From positions 1 to 36,258 of the forward strand of contig JADLEL010000036.1 of the NCBI GenBank assembly GCA_020846145.1: 36,258 nt of DNA, written 5' to 3'. Under the pieces are notes generated by a model. The model was given only the letters and a program-made list of their open reading frames with translations. It was not told the DNA's origin and did no database searches. The translations under genes were made by a program, and so were the position numbers. Origin of the DNA: Pirellulales bacterium (GTDB taxonomy: Bacteria; Planctomycetota; Planctomycetia; Pirellulales; Thermoguttaceae). Positions 23,587 to 32,703 of the stretch are shown here, one piece after another; positions within the stretch are counted from its first letter, which is position 1, and each line of letters starts with the position of its first letter.

Positions 23587-25335
23587 TCAGCGTTGATAAC
23601 CGCTGCTCGGCGATTGTCCCACGACGGGCGTTTGCCGAGAATTGGGCGACCAATGGGGATTATTGCCGCCAAAGGCGCTCGTGGTCGGCCGAGCAGGGGG
23701 CGTTTGGCGGACGATATCGGCGGCACGTTGCGGAACGGCCGGATTGCCGGCCACGGTAGGCGGCGCGGCGAGATTCGGCGAATCCTGCGCGAAGGCCTCG
23801 GGAGCGATCCACATTACCGAGCCATCGGCCGCCGCTGAGCCGGCCGCCGGCCGTCCGGCGCGTTCGGCCTGCAACGCCGAGAGCGATTGCCGTTTGGCCT
23901 GGGCGGCCAAGTCGTTGCGTCCGAGCCTTTGATATACGGCGGCGAGATTGTTCAAGACGGTTGACTGCCTGCCGATCGCCGCACTGTGTTCGAGGATTTC
24001 GCGGGCGTCCCGCAAATTGCCCGCCCGGGCGTACATCACGCCCAGGTCGTTGGCGGCCAGGTAATTATGCGGAGCGACCAGCAAGGCGGCCTGATAGAAC
24101 ACGACCGCTTTCGGCCCGGCGGCGCGAATGTCGGCGCTTTGGTTCTTGGCCAATTCGTCGTGCAATTTTCCCAAGGCGCGCAAGGCCATCGAGCCGGCGA
24201 ACTCCCGGTCGGCCGCCGCGGCGAATTTTTGTTGGGCGTAGGTCAGGTAGTTCTTCAACGCCGCCAGCGAAGTGGTTTGCGCGGAAGCGGCGTTTTTCAG
24301 CACCGGCGTAACGTGGCTGGCCGCAAGAGCGGGGATGTCCAAATTGGCTTCCACCATCGAGCCGCGGGGAATGAAATCTTCCGCTTCGCGGAGCGCGGTC
24401 AGCCCGGCCGCCAGCGCCTTGCCGTGAACTGTCGTTTGCCGCTCGGTATCGAGGCCCTGCGCCACCAAGCGCAGGGCGGCGATGAACTCCGAACGGGCCG
24501 CAAAATAGGCTCCGCGGCCGGCCAACTCGAATCCGTGGCGGATTTCCCGGTCGGCTTGCCTGGCGATCGATTCCAACTGCTCCGAGCGAACCGGCAACGC
24601 GACGCGCGGCGCCGACCGCGATACTGCGGTTTCGGTGCATGGATAGAGCAATGCAGGTTCGCCCGACGCGCCCTCCGACTCGCTCGGCGCCGTCGTGGTT
24701 TGGACGGCCGGGCGCGCGGCCACCGCTTCCAACCGAACCGATCCGTGGTTCGGGGGAGCGGTAGGGGAGGGAACAGTTTCCGATTTATGCTCATTCATCG
24801 CCGCTAACGGCATCTCTCCGGGCATCTCTTGCTTGGCGGTTGTTATCGGTGGAGAGGGCGTTTTCGGGGAAGGTCGAGCGGATTTTTTATCCGACGCGGC
24901 GGAATCGTCCTGGGGAGTCGGATGAATGAACACTAACTCGATATCGGGAATGTCGATATCGGGAATGCCGTTCTTTTGGTCTTTGGTCTTGGGACTTGGG
25001 TCTTGGGGAACACGCTTGGGGATATCGTTCTCAATAGCTTCGTCGGAAATTCTCGGTTTCAGGAGAGGTTCTTCGGCGGGAGAACCAGACGTCAAGATCA
25101 TCGAACTCTCTTTGCTTGGCGGTTGCAAGCGACGGGCTGATTCGCTGAACGGAAGCAATAACGGGTCGGTTTTCGCCGCGTGAGCGTCGCCCGCACGAGC
25201 AATTTTCGGACCCGATGCGCGTCGGCTGGCTTGGGGGAAGAGGTATCCCGATACCACCCAAGGGATGAAACCCAGCACCAGTCCCGCGACTAGCGCTTTC
25301 GATAAATTCGGCACAATCCGGATTTTCGGCAACAT
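23587..25335 (-). CDS. Membrane-anchored TPR protein of the polysaccharide locus
   Basis: A 582 aa protein with an N-terminal membrane segment (LVAGLVLGFIPWVVSGYLF), a ~190-residue proline/serine-rich linker, and helical repeats. Clear TPR-type units lie at about residues 430-510 (FYQAALLVAPHNYLAANDLG, MYARAGNLRDAREILEHSAA, TVLNNLAAVYQRLGRNDLAA). The linker contains translated short repeats: GIPDIDIPDI and an SPKTKDQK stretch coded by TCTTGGG-type heptamers (24970-25012). The Wza-type gene follows 20 bases downstream, so the two are one transcription unit. It may hold or regulate a polysaccharide export complex; no enzyme motif is visible. Function is not known. Confidence 0.75.
   Translation of the reverse strand: MLPKIRIVPNLSKALVAGLVLGFIPWVVSGYLFPQASRRASGPKIARAGDAHAAKTDPLLLPFSESARRLQPPSKESSMILTSGSPAEEPLLKPRISDEAIENDIPKRVPQDPSPKTKDQKNGIPDIDIPDIELVFIHPTPQDDSAASDKKSARPSPKTPSPPITTAKQEMPGEMPLAAMNEHKSETVPSPTAPPNHGSVRLEAVAARPAVQTTTAPSESEGASGEPALLYPCTETAVSRSAPRVALPVRSEQLESIARQADREIRHGFELAGRGAYFAARSEFIAALRLVAQGLDTERQTTVHGKALAAGLTALREAEDFIPRGSMVEANLDIPALAASHVTPVLKNAASAQTTSLAALKNYLTYAQQKFAAAADREFAGSMALRALGKLHDELAKNQSADIRAAGPKAVVFYQAALLVAPHNYLAANDLGVMYARAGNLRDAREILEHSAAIGRQSTVLNNLAAVYQRLGRNDLAAQAKRQSLSALQAERAGRPAAGSAAADGSVMWIAPEAFAQDSPNLAAPPTVAGNPAVPQRAADIVRQTPPARPTTSAFGGNNPHWSPNSRQTPVVGQSPSSGYQR
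24970..25012 (-). repeat. In-frame heptanucleotide run in the TPR gene linker
   Basis: Units of the type CTTTTGG, TCTTTGG, TCTTGGG, ACTTGGG, TCTTGGG follow one another at seven-base spacing within the coding sequence, just after a 15-base direct repeat (about 24945-24970) that codes for IPDID/IPDIE. Confidence 0.7.
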
Positions 25336-25781
25336 CGTGTCTTCCGTGAAAATCGGTAATCCGTATCGCCCGACATTCCATGCCGGATGGGACCGTAAAT
25401 CGTTATTTTCGGTTTAGCACTAATATGAGAGATCGACCGGTTATTTCGCATTCGCTGAAAAAAACCGCCCTTCCCGCGCGACTTGTGGTTTTCCACAACG
25501 GAACAGGCGTTACAGAGCGTTCAAGCGGAACAGGCGAGGGGCGGAAGGGGGAAGGCGGAAGGGGGAAGGCGGAAGGATGAAGGATGAAGGCGGAAACATA
25601 AAGCAGGTGGCGAGGGGAGAGTTCTGCCTTTGGTAGTTTGTCATTCGTCATTCGGATTTTATTCGTCTTTTTTCATTCGTCTTTCGGGCTTCGTCTATCG
25701 TCCTTCCGCCTTCCGCCTTCCGCCTTCATCCTTCCGCCTTCCCCCTTGTCTAAATCACACGTTCTTCGGTAAGCTATCGCC
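25336..25781. repeat. Intergenic spacer rich in heptanucleotide repeats
   Basis: No gene is seen. About 25544-25597 is an almost perfect array of GGAAGGG/GGAAGGC 7-mers ending in TGAAGGA units. About 25640-25747 runs from CATTCGT-type units into CCTTCCG/CCTTCAT units of the opposite sense. The part nearest the TPR gene (25336-25430) should hold its promoter, but I find no box pair I would defend. Confidence 0.85.
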
Positions 25782-26111
25782 ATGCTGTTATTCAAGAAAA
25801 AATTCCTGGAAGCGATTCGAGCGGGCGAAAAAACCCAAACCATCCGCTTATGGAAGTACTGCCGCATGCGAGCAGGGCAGCGGAGCTATATCCCCGGGGC
25901 AGGGTACATTCGGGTGACGGGGATCGCTGAAGTTCGACTCGACGCCTTGACCGACGAGGACGCGCGGCCCGACGGCTTCGATTCCGCCGATCTTTTGCGC
26001 GAAGAAATCAACCGGCTTTATCCCCGGCAGCTTGCCGAGGGTTATAAAGCTTTCAAGATTTCGTTCCAGATTCTTCCGCCTGAAGAACAAGTGAAAGAGC
26101 GCGGGAAGTAG
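25782..26111 (+). CDS. ASCH-domain protein
   Basis: A 109 aa protein whose N-terminal two-thirds matches the ASCH fold (LLFKKKFLEAIRAGEKTQTI, then WKYCRMRAGQRSYIPGAG and the strand YIRVTGIAEV). ASCH proteins are small beta-barrels related to PUA domains and are thought to bind RNA or nucleotides; a subset are N4-acetylcytidine amidohydrolases, but I cannot assign that activity here. ATG 25782 follows the heptamer-rich spacer and no good ribosome site is visible. It converges with the NTF2-like gene 50 bases on. Confidence 0.75.
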   Translation: MLLFKKKFLEAIRAGEKTQTIRLWKYCRMRAGQRSYIPGAGYIRVTGIAEVRLDALTDEDARPDGFDSADLLREEINRLYPRQLAEGYKAFKISFQILPPEEQVKERGK

Positions 26112-26161
26112 GGCGGGACATCGCTTCGCCGATCTCCTCCTACGATCGTTCGGAATCGCGA

Positions 26162-27094
26162 TCAACCGCCGCTTTTCTCATGCGGCAGTTGCGATTTCAC
26201 GCGCTGCATTTCCAAGAGCGGCACGTCGGCGGTTTTTTCCCCGCCTTTGCTGCGATTCGTCGATTCGAAGCTGAACGTGTCGGCATCGACTGCCGCGAGG
26301 ATTTGCGTCCCTTTAACGATTTCCCCCTCGGGCGATAAGCCGCTCATGTCGATTTTCCAACGATTTCCGGTTTTCTCCCAAAGACCGCCCGCGAAACCGC
26401 CGTTGGAATCGAACATCCAGGAGCGGATTTTCTTTTCTTTCGCATCCCAGCCGATGACTTGGGTTCCGTGGCGAACCACGTCCAAATGCTTGGCGGTGTA
26501 CATGCAGATCAAAAAGCTTTTGTTTTCGGTCCAATGGCAATGCACCGAAAAAATGACGTTTTCCGCCTTCTTCGCATTCACCGCCCAATCGCCGACCATC
26601 CATTCCAACTGCTTGAGATGCCCGTAACTTGCGGGGAGCGGATCCTTTTCGCGCACGCCCTCGATCAGCCACTTGCCGCCCGCGTCTTTCACCAGCACCG
26701 CCATCGCGCCTGCCTGGCAGATCGATTTCGAGATCGGAGGATCGATCTTGGGGAGGATCTCGGCCACGATCACGTCCTCCCCCTCCGGTTTGGCGGAGAG
26801 TAGTTCGATCGTGATCTTGCTCCCGCGGTTATTGGCGAAGAAATCGGCGAACGTTTTTTCGATGGCCGCGCGGCCGAGCGTGCGCATCCCCTCGGCATCC
26901 ACGATTTCGCCGTCGCTTTTCCAGTGGGCCGATAGCGCCTCGGCGTTGCCCGATGCGAAAGTCCGGGAGTACGATTGAAAGAAATCGCCGGCGATTTTTT
27001 TTGCCCGCGCGTCGGCGGAGTCGTCGGCCGCAAGGCAGAAAGAGGTGAAAAACGCAAGCGCAACGGCCGTCAGCGGTAAAATTACTTTTTTCAT
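26162..27094 (-). CDS. Secreted NTF2-like (SgcJ/EcaC-type) protein
   Basis: A 310 aa exported protein with a signal peptide (ILPLTAVALAFFTSFCLAAD). Residues ~30-155 form a SnoaL/NTF2-like domain (FQSYSRTFASGNAEALSAHW, AIEKTFADFFANN, AGGKWLIEGVREKD), the group often annotated SgcJ/EcaC. The second half (about 165-300, LEWMVGDWAVNAKK...IGWDAKEKKIRSWMFDSNGG) looks like a DUF1579-type lipocalin-like barrel. No catalytic residues can be assigned. Planctomycetes have many such secreted two-domain proteins and their roles are unknown. A GGGAG lies 8-12 bases before ATG 27092-27094. Confidence 0.75.
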   Translation of the reverse strand: MKKVILPLTAVALAFFTSFCLAADDSADARAKKIAGDFFQSYSRTFASGNAEALSAHWKSDGEIVDAEGMRTLGRAAIEKTFADFFANNRGSKITIELLSAKPEGEDVIVAEILPKIDPPISKSICQAGAMAVLVKDAGGKWLIEGVREKDPLPASYGHLKQLEWMVGDWAVNAKKAENVIFSVHCHWTENKSFLICMYTAKHLDVVRHGTQVIGWDAKEKKIRSWMFDSNGGFAGGLWEKTGNRWKIDMSGLSPEGEIVKGTQILAAVDADTFSFESTNRSKGGEKTADVPLLEMQRVKSQLPHEKSGG

Positions 27095-27222
27095 GAGCGA
27101 AGCTCCCGAAGGTTGTCGAGTGTCGGAGGATGTCTTGACAAGGCGCCGCCGCCGCTATCGAATTGAACAATGGCGACGCGCCTTCGAATATACCCCATTA
27201 TTACTTAACGGGTGATTGTTGA

Positions 27223-27249
27223 ATTGTAGCTTTTTTCAGGCGATGTCAA
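27223..27249 (-). promoter_or_regulatory. Candidate promoter of the NTF2-like gene
   Basis: On the minus strand a perfect TTGACA (27244-27249) is followed by 15 bases and TACAAT (27223-27228). The boxes are good but the spacer is two bases short of optimum. A leader of about 125 nt to the start would result. Confidence 0.4.
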
Positions 27250-27276
27250 GCCGATCCTTGATATAAAAATGCTGTA

Positions 27277-27473
27277 ACCGTTCACAGGGGACTGTCCCGA
27301 TTTTCGCGGCGCAAAAGATGATGGTGCCGCAAAGTGCTTAATCGCCGCGAAAATGGGACTGTCCCCCTCGCACCGCGGGAAGGGGACAGGTCCATGTTTT
27401 CGGCCTACCCTTTGTCCATAAAATACGTTTTCACGCCGAAAAATGGACCAGTCCCCGACCGGGGCGTGAACGC
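27277..27473 (-). repeat. Double-hairpin dispersed repeat, copy D (inverted)
   Basis: Complete copy in the opposite orientation, from ACCGTTCAC at the left to GTGAACGC at the right. It lies in the 600-base gap between the divergent NTF2-like gene and the secreted protein at 27695. The remaining 27474-27694 has no convincing gene; a 63-codon frame there (27484-27675, minus) has no recognisable features. Confidence 0.92.
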
Positions 27474-27694
27474 CTACAAAATGTTAAGGTATCGGAATGA
27501 AATCCGCTAGCGGGCGTCCAGGGAAGGACTTCGGGGAGTCGTAGTATCTACCATTTCCGTTAATCGCTACAATCCGCCCTTTCGCGAAAATTCGGCATTC
27601 CACCCGTATTTGCCTTTTGCTTAGTAAAAAGATACACTTCACCAGCATTGCGATAATACAACAAATTCCACTCACCTAATATAGGGGATGCGGC

Positions 27695-28468
27695 ATGTGC
27701 AAGTTCACGCGGACCAATCTGATTGTCGGGGGGATCGTGCTGGCGGGATTGCTGCAGGTCGAGGCGGCCCTGGCCCAAATCGCTCCCCGCCGCAATCTCG
27801 GCGGAAACCGCGGCGGCGGGTATTACGGCGGCTACGACACTTTCATCTACCCCGACATCAATCAAACGAACGCGGCCTATCAGCAAGCCAACACGCAAAG
27901 CCGGGAATATCAAGCGCAAACTTCGATGGCGCGCTCTTCCGCCTGGCGGAACATCAACCAATCGGTGGCGCAACAAGCGAATGCGCAAACGCAGTCGATG
28001 CTCGCCCAGCGGCAATCGTCGAAGGATTGGTGGTATGCCCAACAATCGCGTCAATTGGCCGAATCGAAAGCGCGTTCGTCCTATCAACCGATGAATCTCC
28101 CGACCGGAGGCTATGCGGAACCGGCCGCGCCGGCGCAAGCGCCGGCCGAGAGGGAAATCATGATCTGGCCGACGCTGTTGAAGAGCGCGGCTTTCGACGA
28201 ATTGCGGGCGAAGGTCGAAGCCCCCTTCCGCCGCGCCTCTGCCGACAAGCAGCCGCTCACCGCCGACGATTATCGCGGCATTCTCCAGGCGATCGACGAG
28301 ATGAAAACGAAGCTAAGCGGCATGGCCTCGCAAATCGTCGAAGCGGAATACGCCGCCGTCGAAGGATATCTGAACGAGCTTGCAGCCGACGCGCGGAAGC
28401 GGTTGGAGGCCCGCTTGTCGCCCAAACCGGCAACGGAGAAAATGGAAGCTCCGGAGACCAAGCCCTAA
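27695..28468 (+). CDS. Secreted Gln/Ala-rich protein of unknown function
   Basis: A 257 aa protein with a signal peptide (LIVGGIVLAGLLQVEAALAQ), a short Gly-Tyr-rich segment (NRGGGYYGGY), a Gln/Ser/Ala-rich middle (NAAYQQANTQSREYQAQTSM; QQANAQTQSMLAQRQSS) that should be helical, and a charged helical C-terminal part (about residues 150-257) with an alanine/lysine-rich end. I do not recognise a family. The AGGGG ten bases before ATG 27695 is a weak ribosome site. It is alone on its strand between repeats, so context gives no clue. Confidence 0.7.
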   Translation: MCKFTRTNLIVGGIVLAGLLQVEAALAQIAPRRNLGGNRGGGYYGGYDTFIYPDINQTNAAYQQANTQSREYQAQTSMARSSAWRNINQSVAQQANAQTQSMLAQRQSSKDWWYAQQSRQLAESKARSSYQPMNLPTGGYAEPAAPAQAPAEREIMIWPTLLKSAAFDELRAKVEAPFRRASADKQPLTADDYRGILQAIDEMKTKLSGMASQIVEAEYAAVEGYLNELAADARKRLEARLSPKPATEKMEAPETKP

Positions 28469-28523
28469 GCGAGAGCGATTTACAGCATCGAAGAATTGGT
28501 GTAGAAAAAAACCGTTCACGATT

Positions 28524-28628
28524 ATTTAGCCCCCCGTGAATACACGGGGGGCAGCATCGAGTAAAAAATATCAAGCCCTTTTTTTGAGTCAACCCATTCG
28601 CCCCCCGTGTATTCACGGGGGGCTAAAT
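28524..28628. repeat. Paired inverted hairpins, GCCCCCCGTG family, pair 1
   Basis: ATTTAGCCCCCCGTGAATAC... (28524-28552) and its inverse (28600-28628) face each other. Each arm is itself a hairpin (CCCCCCGTG / CACGGGGGG). The right arm lies 14 bases past the fmdB stop and could end that transcript. A second pair lies at 30873-31008. Confidence 0.9.
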
Positions 28629-28642
28629 GGGCGGAAAAACGA

Positions 28643-28957
28643 TTATTCTTTTTTCTTGCTCTCCGCCGTTTTCTTACTCGCGCCGGGGGGGCTTTTTTCC
28701 TTGCCGCCGCATTTATCGCCGTCGGTCGAACTGCCGCTCGGTTTTTCCGCCGCCGCGCCTTTTTTGTACGATTCGCTGCGATAGTCGGTCTTGTAGAAGC
28801 CCGATCCCTTGAAAACGAGCGCCGCGCCCGGTCCGATCAGGCGACGCAGCTTTTTCTTGCCGCATTCCGGGCACTTTTTCTCCGGCTCGGCCTTGATCGA
28901 CTGGAACAACTCGAATTCGTGGTTGCAGGCGTCGCAAAGATAATCGTAGGTGGGCAT
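28643..28957 (-). CDS. FmdB-family zinc ribbon protein
   Basis: A 104 aa protein with the FmdB N-terminus MPTYDYLCDACNHEFELFQS and a four-cysteine zinc ribbon (CDAC ... CPECG, cysteines at 8, 11, 31 and 34). A conserved RRLIGPGAALVFKGSGFYKTD follows, then a low-complexity Lys/Ser/Gly tail. FmdB was named as a putative regulator of formamidase genes; most homologues have no known role. It is the last gene of the chaperone block, 150 bases after grpE, separated from it by an inverted repeat. Confidence 0.88.
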   Translation of the reverse strand: MPTYDYLCDACNHEFELFQSIKAEPEKKCPECGKKKLRRLIGPGAALVFKGSGFYKTDYRSESYKKGAAAEKPSGSSTDGDKCGGKEKSPPGASKKTAESKKKE

Positions 28958-29007
28958 GATCTAAACTCGTTGATTTCGTTTTTATTCATTTTAACCATTG
29001 GCGTCGA

Positions 29008-29090
29008 AAGCGAGCCGCCGGGTTTATCCCGGCGCTTCGGTTGGAATGAGTCGCTGGGCGATGCGCCGGGATAAACCCGGCGGCTCGCTT
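29008..29090. repeat. Inverted repeat, AGCGAGCCG family copy 2
   Basis: Arms of 28 bases (29008-29035 and 29063-29090) are exact inverse copies, each beginning AAGCGAGCCGCCGGG. Same layout as 9339-9429, but with CCGGG in place of AGGGG, so the stems have changed on both sides together. It fills the grpE-fmdB gap. Confidence 0.9.
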
Positions 29091-29110
29091 ACTGCATTTG
29101 GAAAAAAATG

Positions 29111-29689
29111 CTACTCGCGTTGCTCATTTTCGTTTTCCGCGGCTTGCGGAACTGCCGTCGAAACGATTACTTGGCTGGGGCGCACGACGCGGTCGTGCAA
29201 TTGGTAGCCTTCCTGCGAAACCAGCACGACCGTATTCGGCGGGAATTCGGCCGCGGGCATTTGCGAAATGGCGTGGTGCAAGTTCGGATCGAAGGGCGCG
29301 TAGAGGGCCTCGATTTTTTTGCACTGATGGCATTCCAAAACGCCCGCCAATTGACTGCCGACTATTTTGAATCCTTCCAGCAGGCCCGCCGGATCGGGAG
29401 ATTTTTCCGCCGATTCGACCGCCCGCTGGATGTTGTCGAGCACGGGCAGCAGATCGCGCAGCATGCCTATGTTGGCGTATCGCAGCCGATCTTCCAATTC
29501 CCGCGAAGCTCGTTTCCGGTAGTTCTCCAATTCGGCCTGCAAGCGCAGCGCGCGATCCTTGGCCTGCTCCAATTCGGCGCGGAGCTTCTCCGTGGCGTCG
29601 TCGAGCGGAATCGAAACCGTCGGCGTTTCTTTCAATTCAGGCGCATCGGCAGGCTTTTGCGGTTCTTTGTGGTGATGTTTATGGCTCAT
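29111..29689 (-). CDS. grpE: Nucleotide exchange factor GrpE
   Basis: Releases ADP from DnaK. The 192 aa protein has a charged N-terminus (MSHKHHHKEPQKP), the long coiled-coil helix (LRAELEQAKDRALRLQAELE, NYRKRASRELEDRLRYANIG) and the C-terminal beta domain (LYAPFDPNLHHAISQM; PPNTVVLVSQEGYQLHDRVV RPSQV) with the PNTVV...GY.L..R..RPA-like signature. I start it at ATG 29687-29689, since the longer frame adds 12 residues of no similarity. It follows dnaJ by 43 bases on the same strand. dnaK is not in the window. Confidence 0.93.
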   Translation of the reverse strand: MSHKHHHKEPQKPADAPELKETPTVSIPLDDATEKLRAELEQAKDRALRLQAELENYRKRASRELEDRLRYANIGMLRDLLPVLDNIQRAVESAEKSPDPAGLLEGFKIVGSQLAGVLECHQCKKIEALYAPFDPNLHHAISQMPAAEFPPNTVVLVSQEGYQLHDRVVRPSQVIVSTAVPQAAENENEQRE

Positions 29690-29732
29690 GCGGATTCTTC
29701 CAAAACGTGCGTTGCTAAGCCGCAAGCGGCTG

Positions 29733-30869
29733 CTACTCCGCCTTCTGAAAATACTCTTTCAATTTTTCGATGAAACTTTTCCGCTTGGGAGAAACGTTGG
29801 CGTTCTCGATTTCGGCCAATTGGCGGAGCATTTCCTCGTGCGCGGGAGTGAGCTTTTTCGGCACTTCGATGTGCACCTGCACCAGCAAATCGCCGCGATT
29901 GCGGGAGCGGAGTTCGGGCATGCCCTTGCCGCGGAGCGTGAACGCATCGCCCGATTGCGCGCCGGGCGGAATTTCGACCGATTCCCGGCCGTCCAGCGAA
30001 GGGACTTCGATCTTCGCTCCCAAGGCCGCTTGCGTGTAGGTGATCGGCACCTGGCACAGCAGATGCTTTCCCTCGCGCTGAAAAAGGGCGTGTTCGCGGA
30101 TGTGAATGAGGCAGTAGCAATCGCCGGGCGGGCCGCCGTCGGGGCTTGGCTCGCCCTCGCCGCCCAACCGCAAACGGCTCCCTTCTTCGATTCCGGCGGG
30201 GATATCGACCTTCCGCGTTACCTTTTTCCGCGAGTAACCCGAGCCGCGGCATTCGAGGCATGCGTCGCGGATCACGCGGCCCTCGCCGCGGCAGGAGGGG
30301 CAAGTGGTTTGGATGGAGAACACGCCCGTCGATTGCACCACGCGGCCGCGTCCGCCGCAGTAGCGGCAGGTATCGACCTTGGTGCCCGGCTTCGCGCCCG
30401 CGCCTTTGCAGGTTTCGCAGCGCTCGTGCCGTTGAAAGTGGATGACTTTGGCCGTTCCGGTGGCGGCTTCGAAGAGATCGATGGCGATTTCCGCGTGAAC
30501 GTCGCCGCCGCGATGGACGCGCCCGCGCCCGCGGCCGCCGCCGAAGATATCGCCGAAAAGCCCGCCGCCGAGAATGTCGCCGAAGGCTTGAAAGATATCG
30601 CCCACGTCGTGGAATTGCGGCGATCCGCCGCCTTCCAATCCCGCAAAGCCATAGCGATCGTAGCGGGCGCGTTTATCCTGGTGGCTCAAGACCTCGAAGG
30701 CTTCGGCGGCTTCCTTGAACTTGGCGACGGCCTCCTGATCGCCCGGATTGCGGTCGGGATGATACTTCATCGCCAGCTTGCGGTAAGCCTCGGAGATTTG
30801 GCCTCCTTCGGCATTCCGCGATACGCCAAGCACTTCGTAATAATCGCGTTTATCCGCCATCGTTGCCAT
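29733..30869 (-). CDS. dnaJ: Chaperone DnaJ (type I, Hsp40)
   Basis: Hsp40 co-chaperone with all type I domains: J domain ([16 protein letters not shown] in [10 protein letters not shown]), a Gly/Phe-rich segment ([18 protein letters not shown]), four zinc motifs [32 protein letters not shown], then the peptide-binding C-terminal domains. 378 aa is the usual length. ATG at 30867-30869 or the ATG three codons later may be used; the first is only three bases from a hairpin repeat (30873), so a stem would form in the leader. It precedes grpE. Confidence 0.95.
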   Translation of the reverse strand: MATMADKRDYYEVLGVSRNAEGGQISEAYRKLAMKYHPDRNPGDQEAVAKFKEAAEAFEVLSHQDKRARYDRYGFAGLEGGGSPQFHDVGDIFQAFGDILGGGLFGDIFGGGRGRGRVHRGGDVHAEIAIDLFEAATGTAKVIHFQRHERCETCKGAGAKPGTKVDTCRYCGGRGRVVQSTGVFSIQTTCPSCRGEGRVIRDACLECRGSGYSRKKVTRKVDIPAGIEEGSRLRLGGEGEPSPDGGPPGDCYCLIHIREHALFQREGKHLLCQVPITYTQAALGAKIEVPSLDGRESVEIPPGAQSGDAFTLRGKGMPELRSRNRGDLLVQVHIEVPKKLTPAHEEMLRQLAEIENANVSPKRKSFIEKLKEYFQKAE

Positions 30870-30872
30870 GTT

Positions 30873-31008
30873 ATTTAGCCCCCGGTGATTACACCGGGGG
30901 CGCTTAATGCACGATTACATGCACTGCGCGCGTGTTGGTCGAAATCCTTTTCAATTATAGTGCGCACCATACGAAATTGCCCCCCGTGTATTCACGGGGG
31001 GCTAAATA
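30873..31008. repeat. Paired inverted hairpins, GCCCCCCGTG family, pair 2
   Basis: ATTTAGCCCCCGGTGATTAC... (30873-30902) faces GCCCCCCGTGTATTCACGGG... (30979-31008). The left arm has a changed stem (CCCCCGGTG/CACCGGGGG) with both sides altered together. It fills the groEL1-dnaJ gap; the right arm, 17 bases past the groEL1 stop and followed by AATTTCG on that strand, is a plausible terminator. Confidence 0.88.
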
Positions 31009-31025
31009 ATGGGGACACCGCAAAT

Positions 31026-32645
31026 CTATCGCACGCTGTGTTCGACCTGGCGTTTTTTCTTGTCTTCCTTGGGAAGATCGGTCACGAGCGTTTCGGTGGT
31101 GAGCATCAGCGCGGCGATGCTGGCCGCGTTTTGCAAGGCGGAGCGCACGACCTTCAGCGGATCGATGATCCCCGCCTTGAACATATCGACGTACTTGCCT
31201 TCGTTGGCGTCGTAGCCGGTGTTCGTGGGCTTGCCGGCCACTTCGTCGGCCACCACCGAGCCGTCGATGCCGCAGTTGTCGGCGATCTGCTTGATGGGCG
31301 TCGAAAGGGCGCGATAGATGATGTCCACGCCGATCTTCTCGTCGCCGCGGGCTTGGCCGCGGGCCTTCTCGACCGCTTCCCGAGCGCGCAGCAGCGCCAC
31401 GCCGCCGCCGGGCAATACGCCCTCTTCGGCCGCCGCGCGGGTCGCATGAAGGGCATCCTCCACCCGGGCTTTCTTCTGCTTCATTTCGGTCTCGGTATTG
31501 GCGCCCACCGAAACCACCGCCACGCCGCCGCACAGCTTCGCCAGGCGCTCCTGAAGTTTTTCGCGGTCGTAGTCGCTCTCGGTGTTCTCGATTTGGTTAC
31601 GCAGCAAAGCGACGCGGGCCTTGATGTCGGCCTGCTTGCCGCCGCCTTCGACGATCGTCGTGGCGTCCTTGTCGATCACGATCTTTTTCGCCCGGCCCAG
31701 TTGTTCGAGCTCCACGTTCTCGAGCTTAATGCCCAAATCTTCGGAGATTAACGTGCCGCCGGTGAGAATCGCGATGTCGCCGAGCATGTTCTTCCGCCGA
31801 TCGCCGAAGCCGGGGGCCTTCACCGCGGCGACGTTCAGCACGCCGCGGAGTTTGTTCACCACGAGCGTGGTGAGCGCCTCGCCCTCGACGTCCTCGGAAA
31901 TGATCAGTAGCGGCTTGCCGCGCTGCATGGCCTTCTCCAGAATCGGAACCAGATCGCGCAGATTGGTGATTTTCTTCTCGAAAATCAGGATGTAGGCGTC
32001 TTCCAGCAGGCAGTCCATCTCCGGCGAGCGGTTGATGAAGTAGGGCGAGAGATAGCCCTTGTCGAACTGCATCCCCTCGACGACCTCGTAGGTCGTTTCG
32101 GCGGTCTTGCCTTCCTCGACGGTGATCACGCCGTCCTTGCCGACCTTGTCCATCGCCTCGGCCAGCAGATTGCCGATCTCGCGGTCGTTGTTCGCGCTGA
32201 TCGAGCCGACGTTAGCCACTTCTTCCTTGCTGGTGATCTTCTTGGCCATCGTGTAGAGATGGGCCACGGCGGCCTCGACGGCCTTGTCGATGCCGCGGCG
32301 GATGGCCGTCGGATTGCTCCCGGCGGCGACGTTCCGCAGACCTTCCTTGAAGATCGCCCGGGCCAACACGGTGGCGGTGGTGGTGCCGTCGCCGGCCACG
32401 TCGGAAGTTTTCGAGGCGACCTCGTTCACCAGCTTCGCGCCCATGTTCTCGAAGCGGTCTTCGAGCTCGATTTCCTTCGAGACGGTAACGCCGTCCTTGG
32501 TGACGGTCGGCCCGCCGTAGGATTTGTCCAAAATGACGTTCCGGCCGGTCGGTCCCATGGTAACGGCGACCACGTCGGCCAGTTTGTCCACCCCGCGGAG
32601 CATCCGCTCGCGGGCGTGATGATCGAATAGCAGTTGTTTAGCCAC
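31026..32645 (-). CDS. groEL: Chaperonin GroEL, paralogue without Gly-Met tail
   Basis: Hsp60 subunit (539 aa) with the expected [32 protein letters not shown] (ATP-site Asp) and [13 protein letters not shown] motifs. Its C-terminus ends in [16 protein letters not shown] and lacks the GGM-type tail that lines the chamber floor. It follows groES by 124 bases and is the second groEL of the cluster. Multiple groEL genes are known in planctomycetes; tail-less copies may have special substrates or assembly. It is full length and its active-site residues are kept, so it should be functional. Confidence 0.95.
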   Translation of the reverse strand: MAKQLLFDHHARERMLRGVDKLADVVAVTMGPTGRNVILDKSYGGPTVTKDGVTVSKEIELEDRFENMGAKLVNEVASKTSDVAGDGTTTATVLARAIFKEGLRNVAAGSNPTAIRRGIDKAVEAAVAHLYTMAKKITSKEEVANVGSISANNDREIGNLLAEAMDKVGKDGVITVEEGKTAETTYEVVEGMQFDKGYLSPYFINRSPEMDCLLEDAYILIFEKKITNLRDLVPILEKAMQRGKPLLIISEDVEGEALTTLVVNKLRGVLNVAAVKAPGFGDRRKNMLGDIAILTGGTLISEDLGIKLENVELEQLGRAKKIVIDKDATTIVEGGGKQADIKARVALLRNQIENTESDYDREKLQERLAKLCGGVAVVSVGANTETEMKQKKARVEDALHATRAAAEEGVLPGGGVALLRAREAVEKARGQARGDEKIGVDIIYRALSTPIKQIADNCGIDGSVVADEVAGKPTNTGYDANEGKYVDMFKAGIIDPLKVVRSALQNAASIAALMLTTETLVTDLPKEDKKKRQVEHSVR

Positions 32646-32703
32646 GTTTGGCGTTCCTTATTGAATGGAGAATTTTTCTTGGGAATTGAGTTTGTTGGAG
32701 TAT

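Noticed and set aside
25414..25421. TTAGCACT, resembling half of a CIRCE heat-shock operator
   Set aside because: The matching GAGTGCTAA half is absent and it lies near the polysaccharide genes, not the chaperonins.
27484..27675. A 63-codon minus-strand frame between repeat copy D and the secreted protein
   Set aside because: No recognisable domain and no ribosome site or promoter; coding status cannot be supported.
28512..28520. A lone ACCGTTCAC like the end of the double-hairpin element
   Set aside because: No other part of the element is adjacent, so nine bases may be chance or a remnant too small to call.
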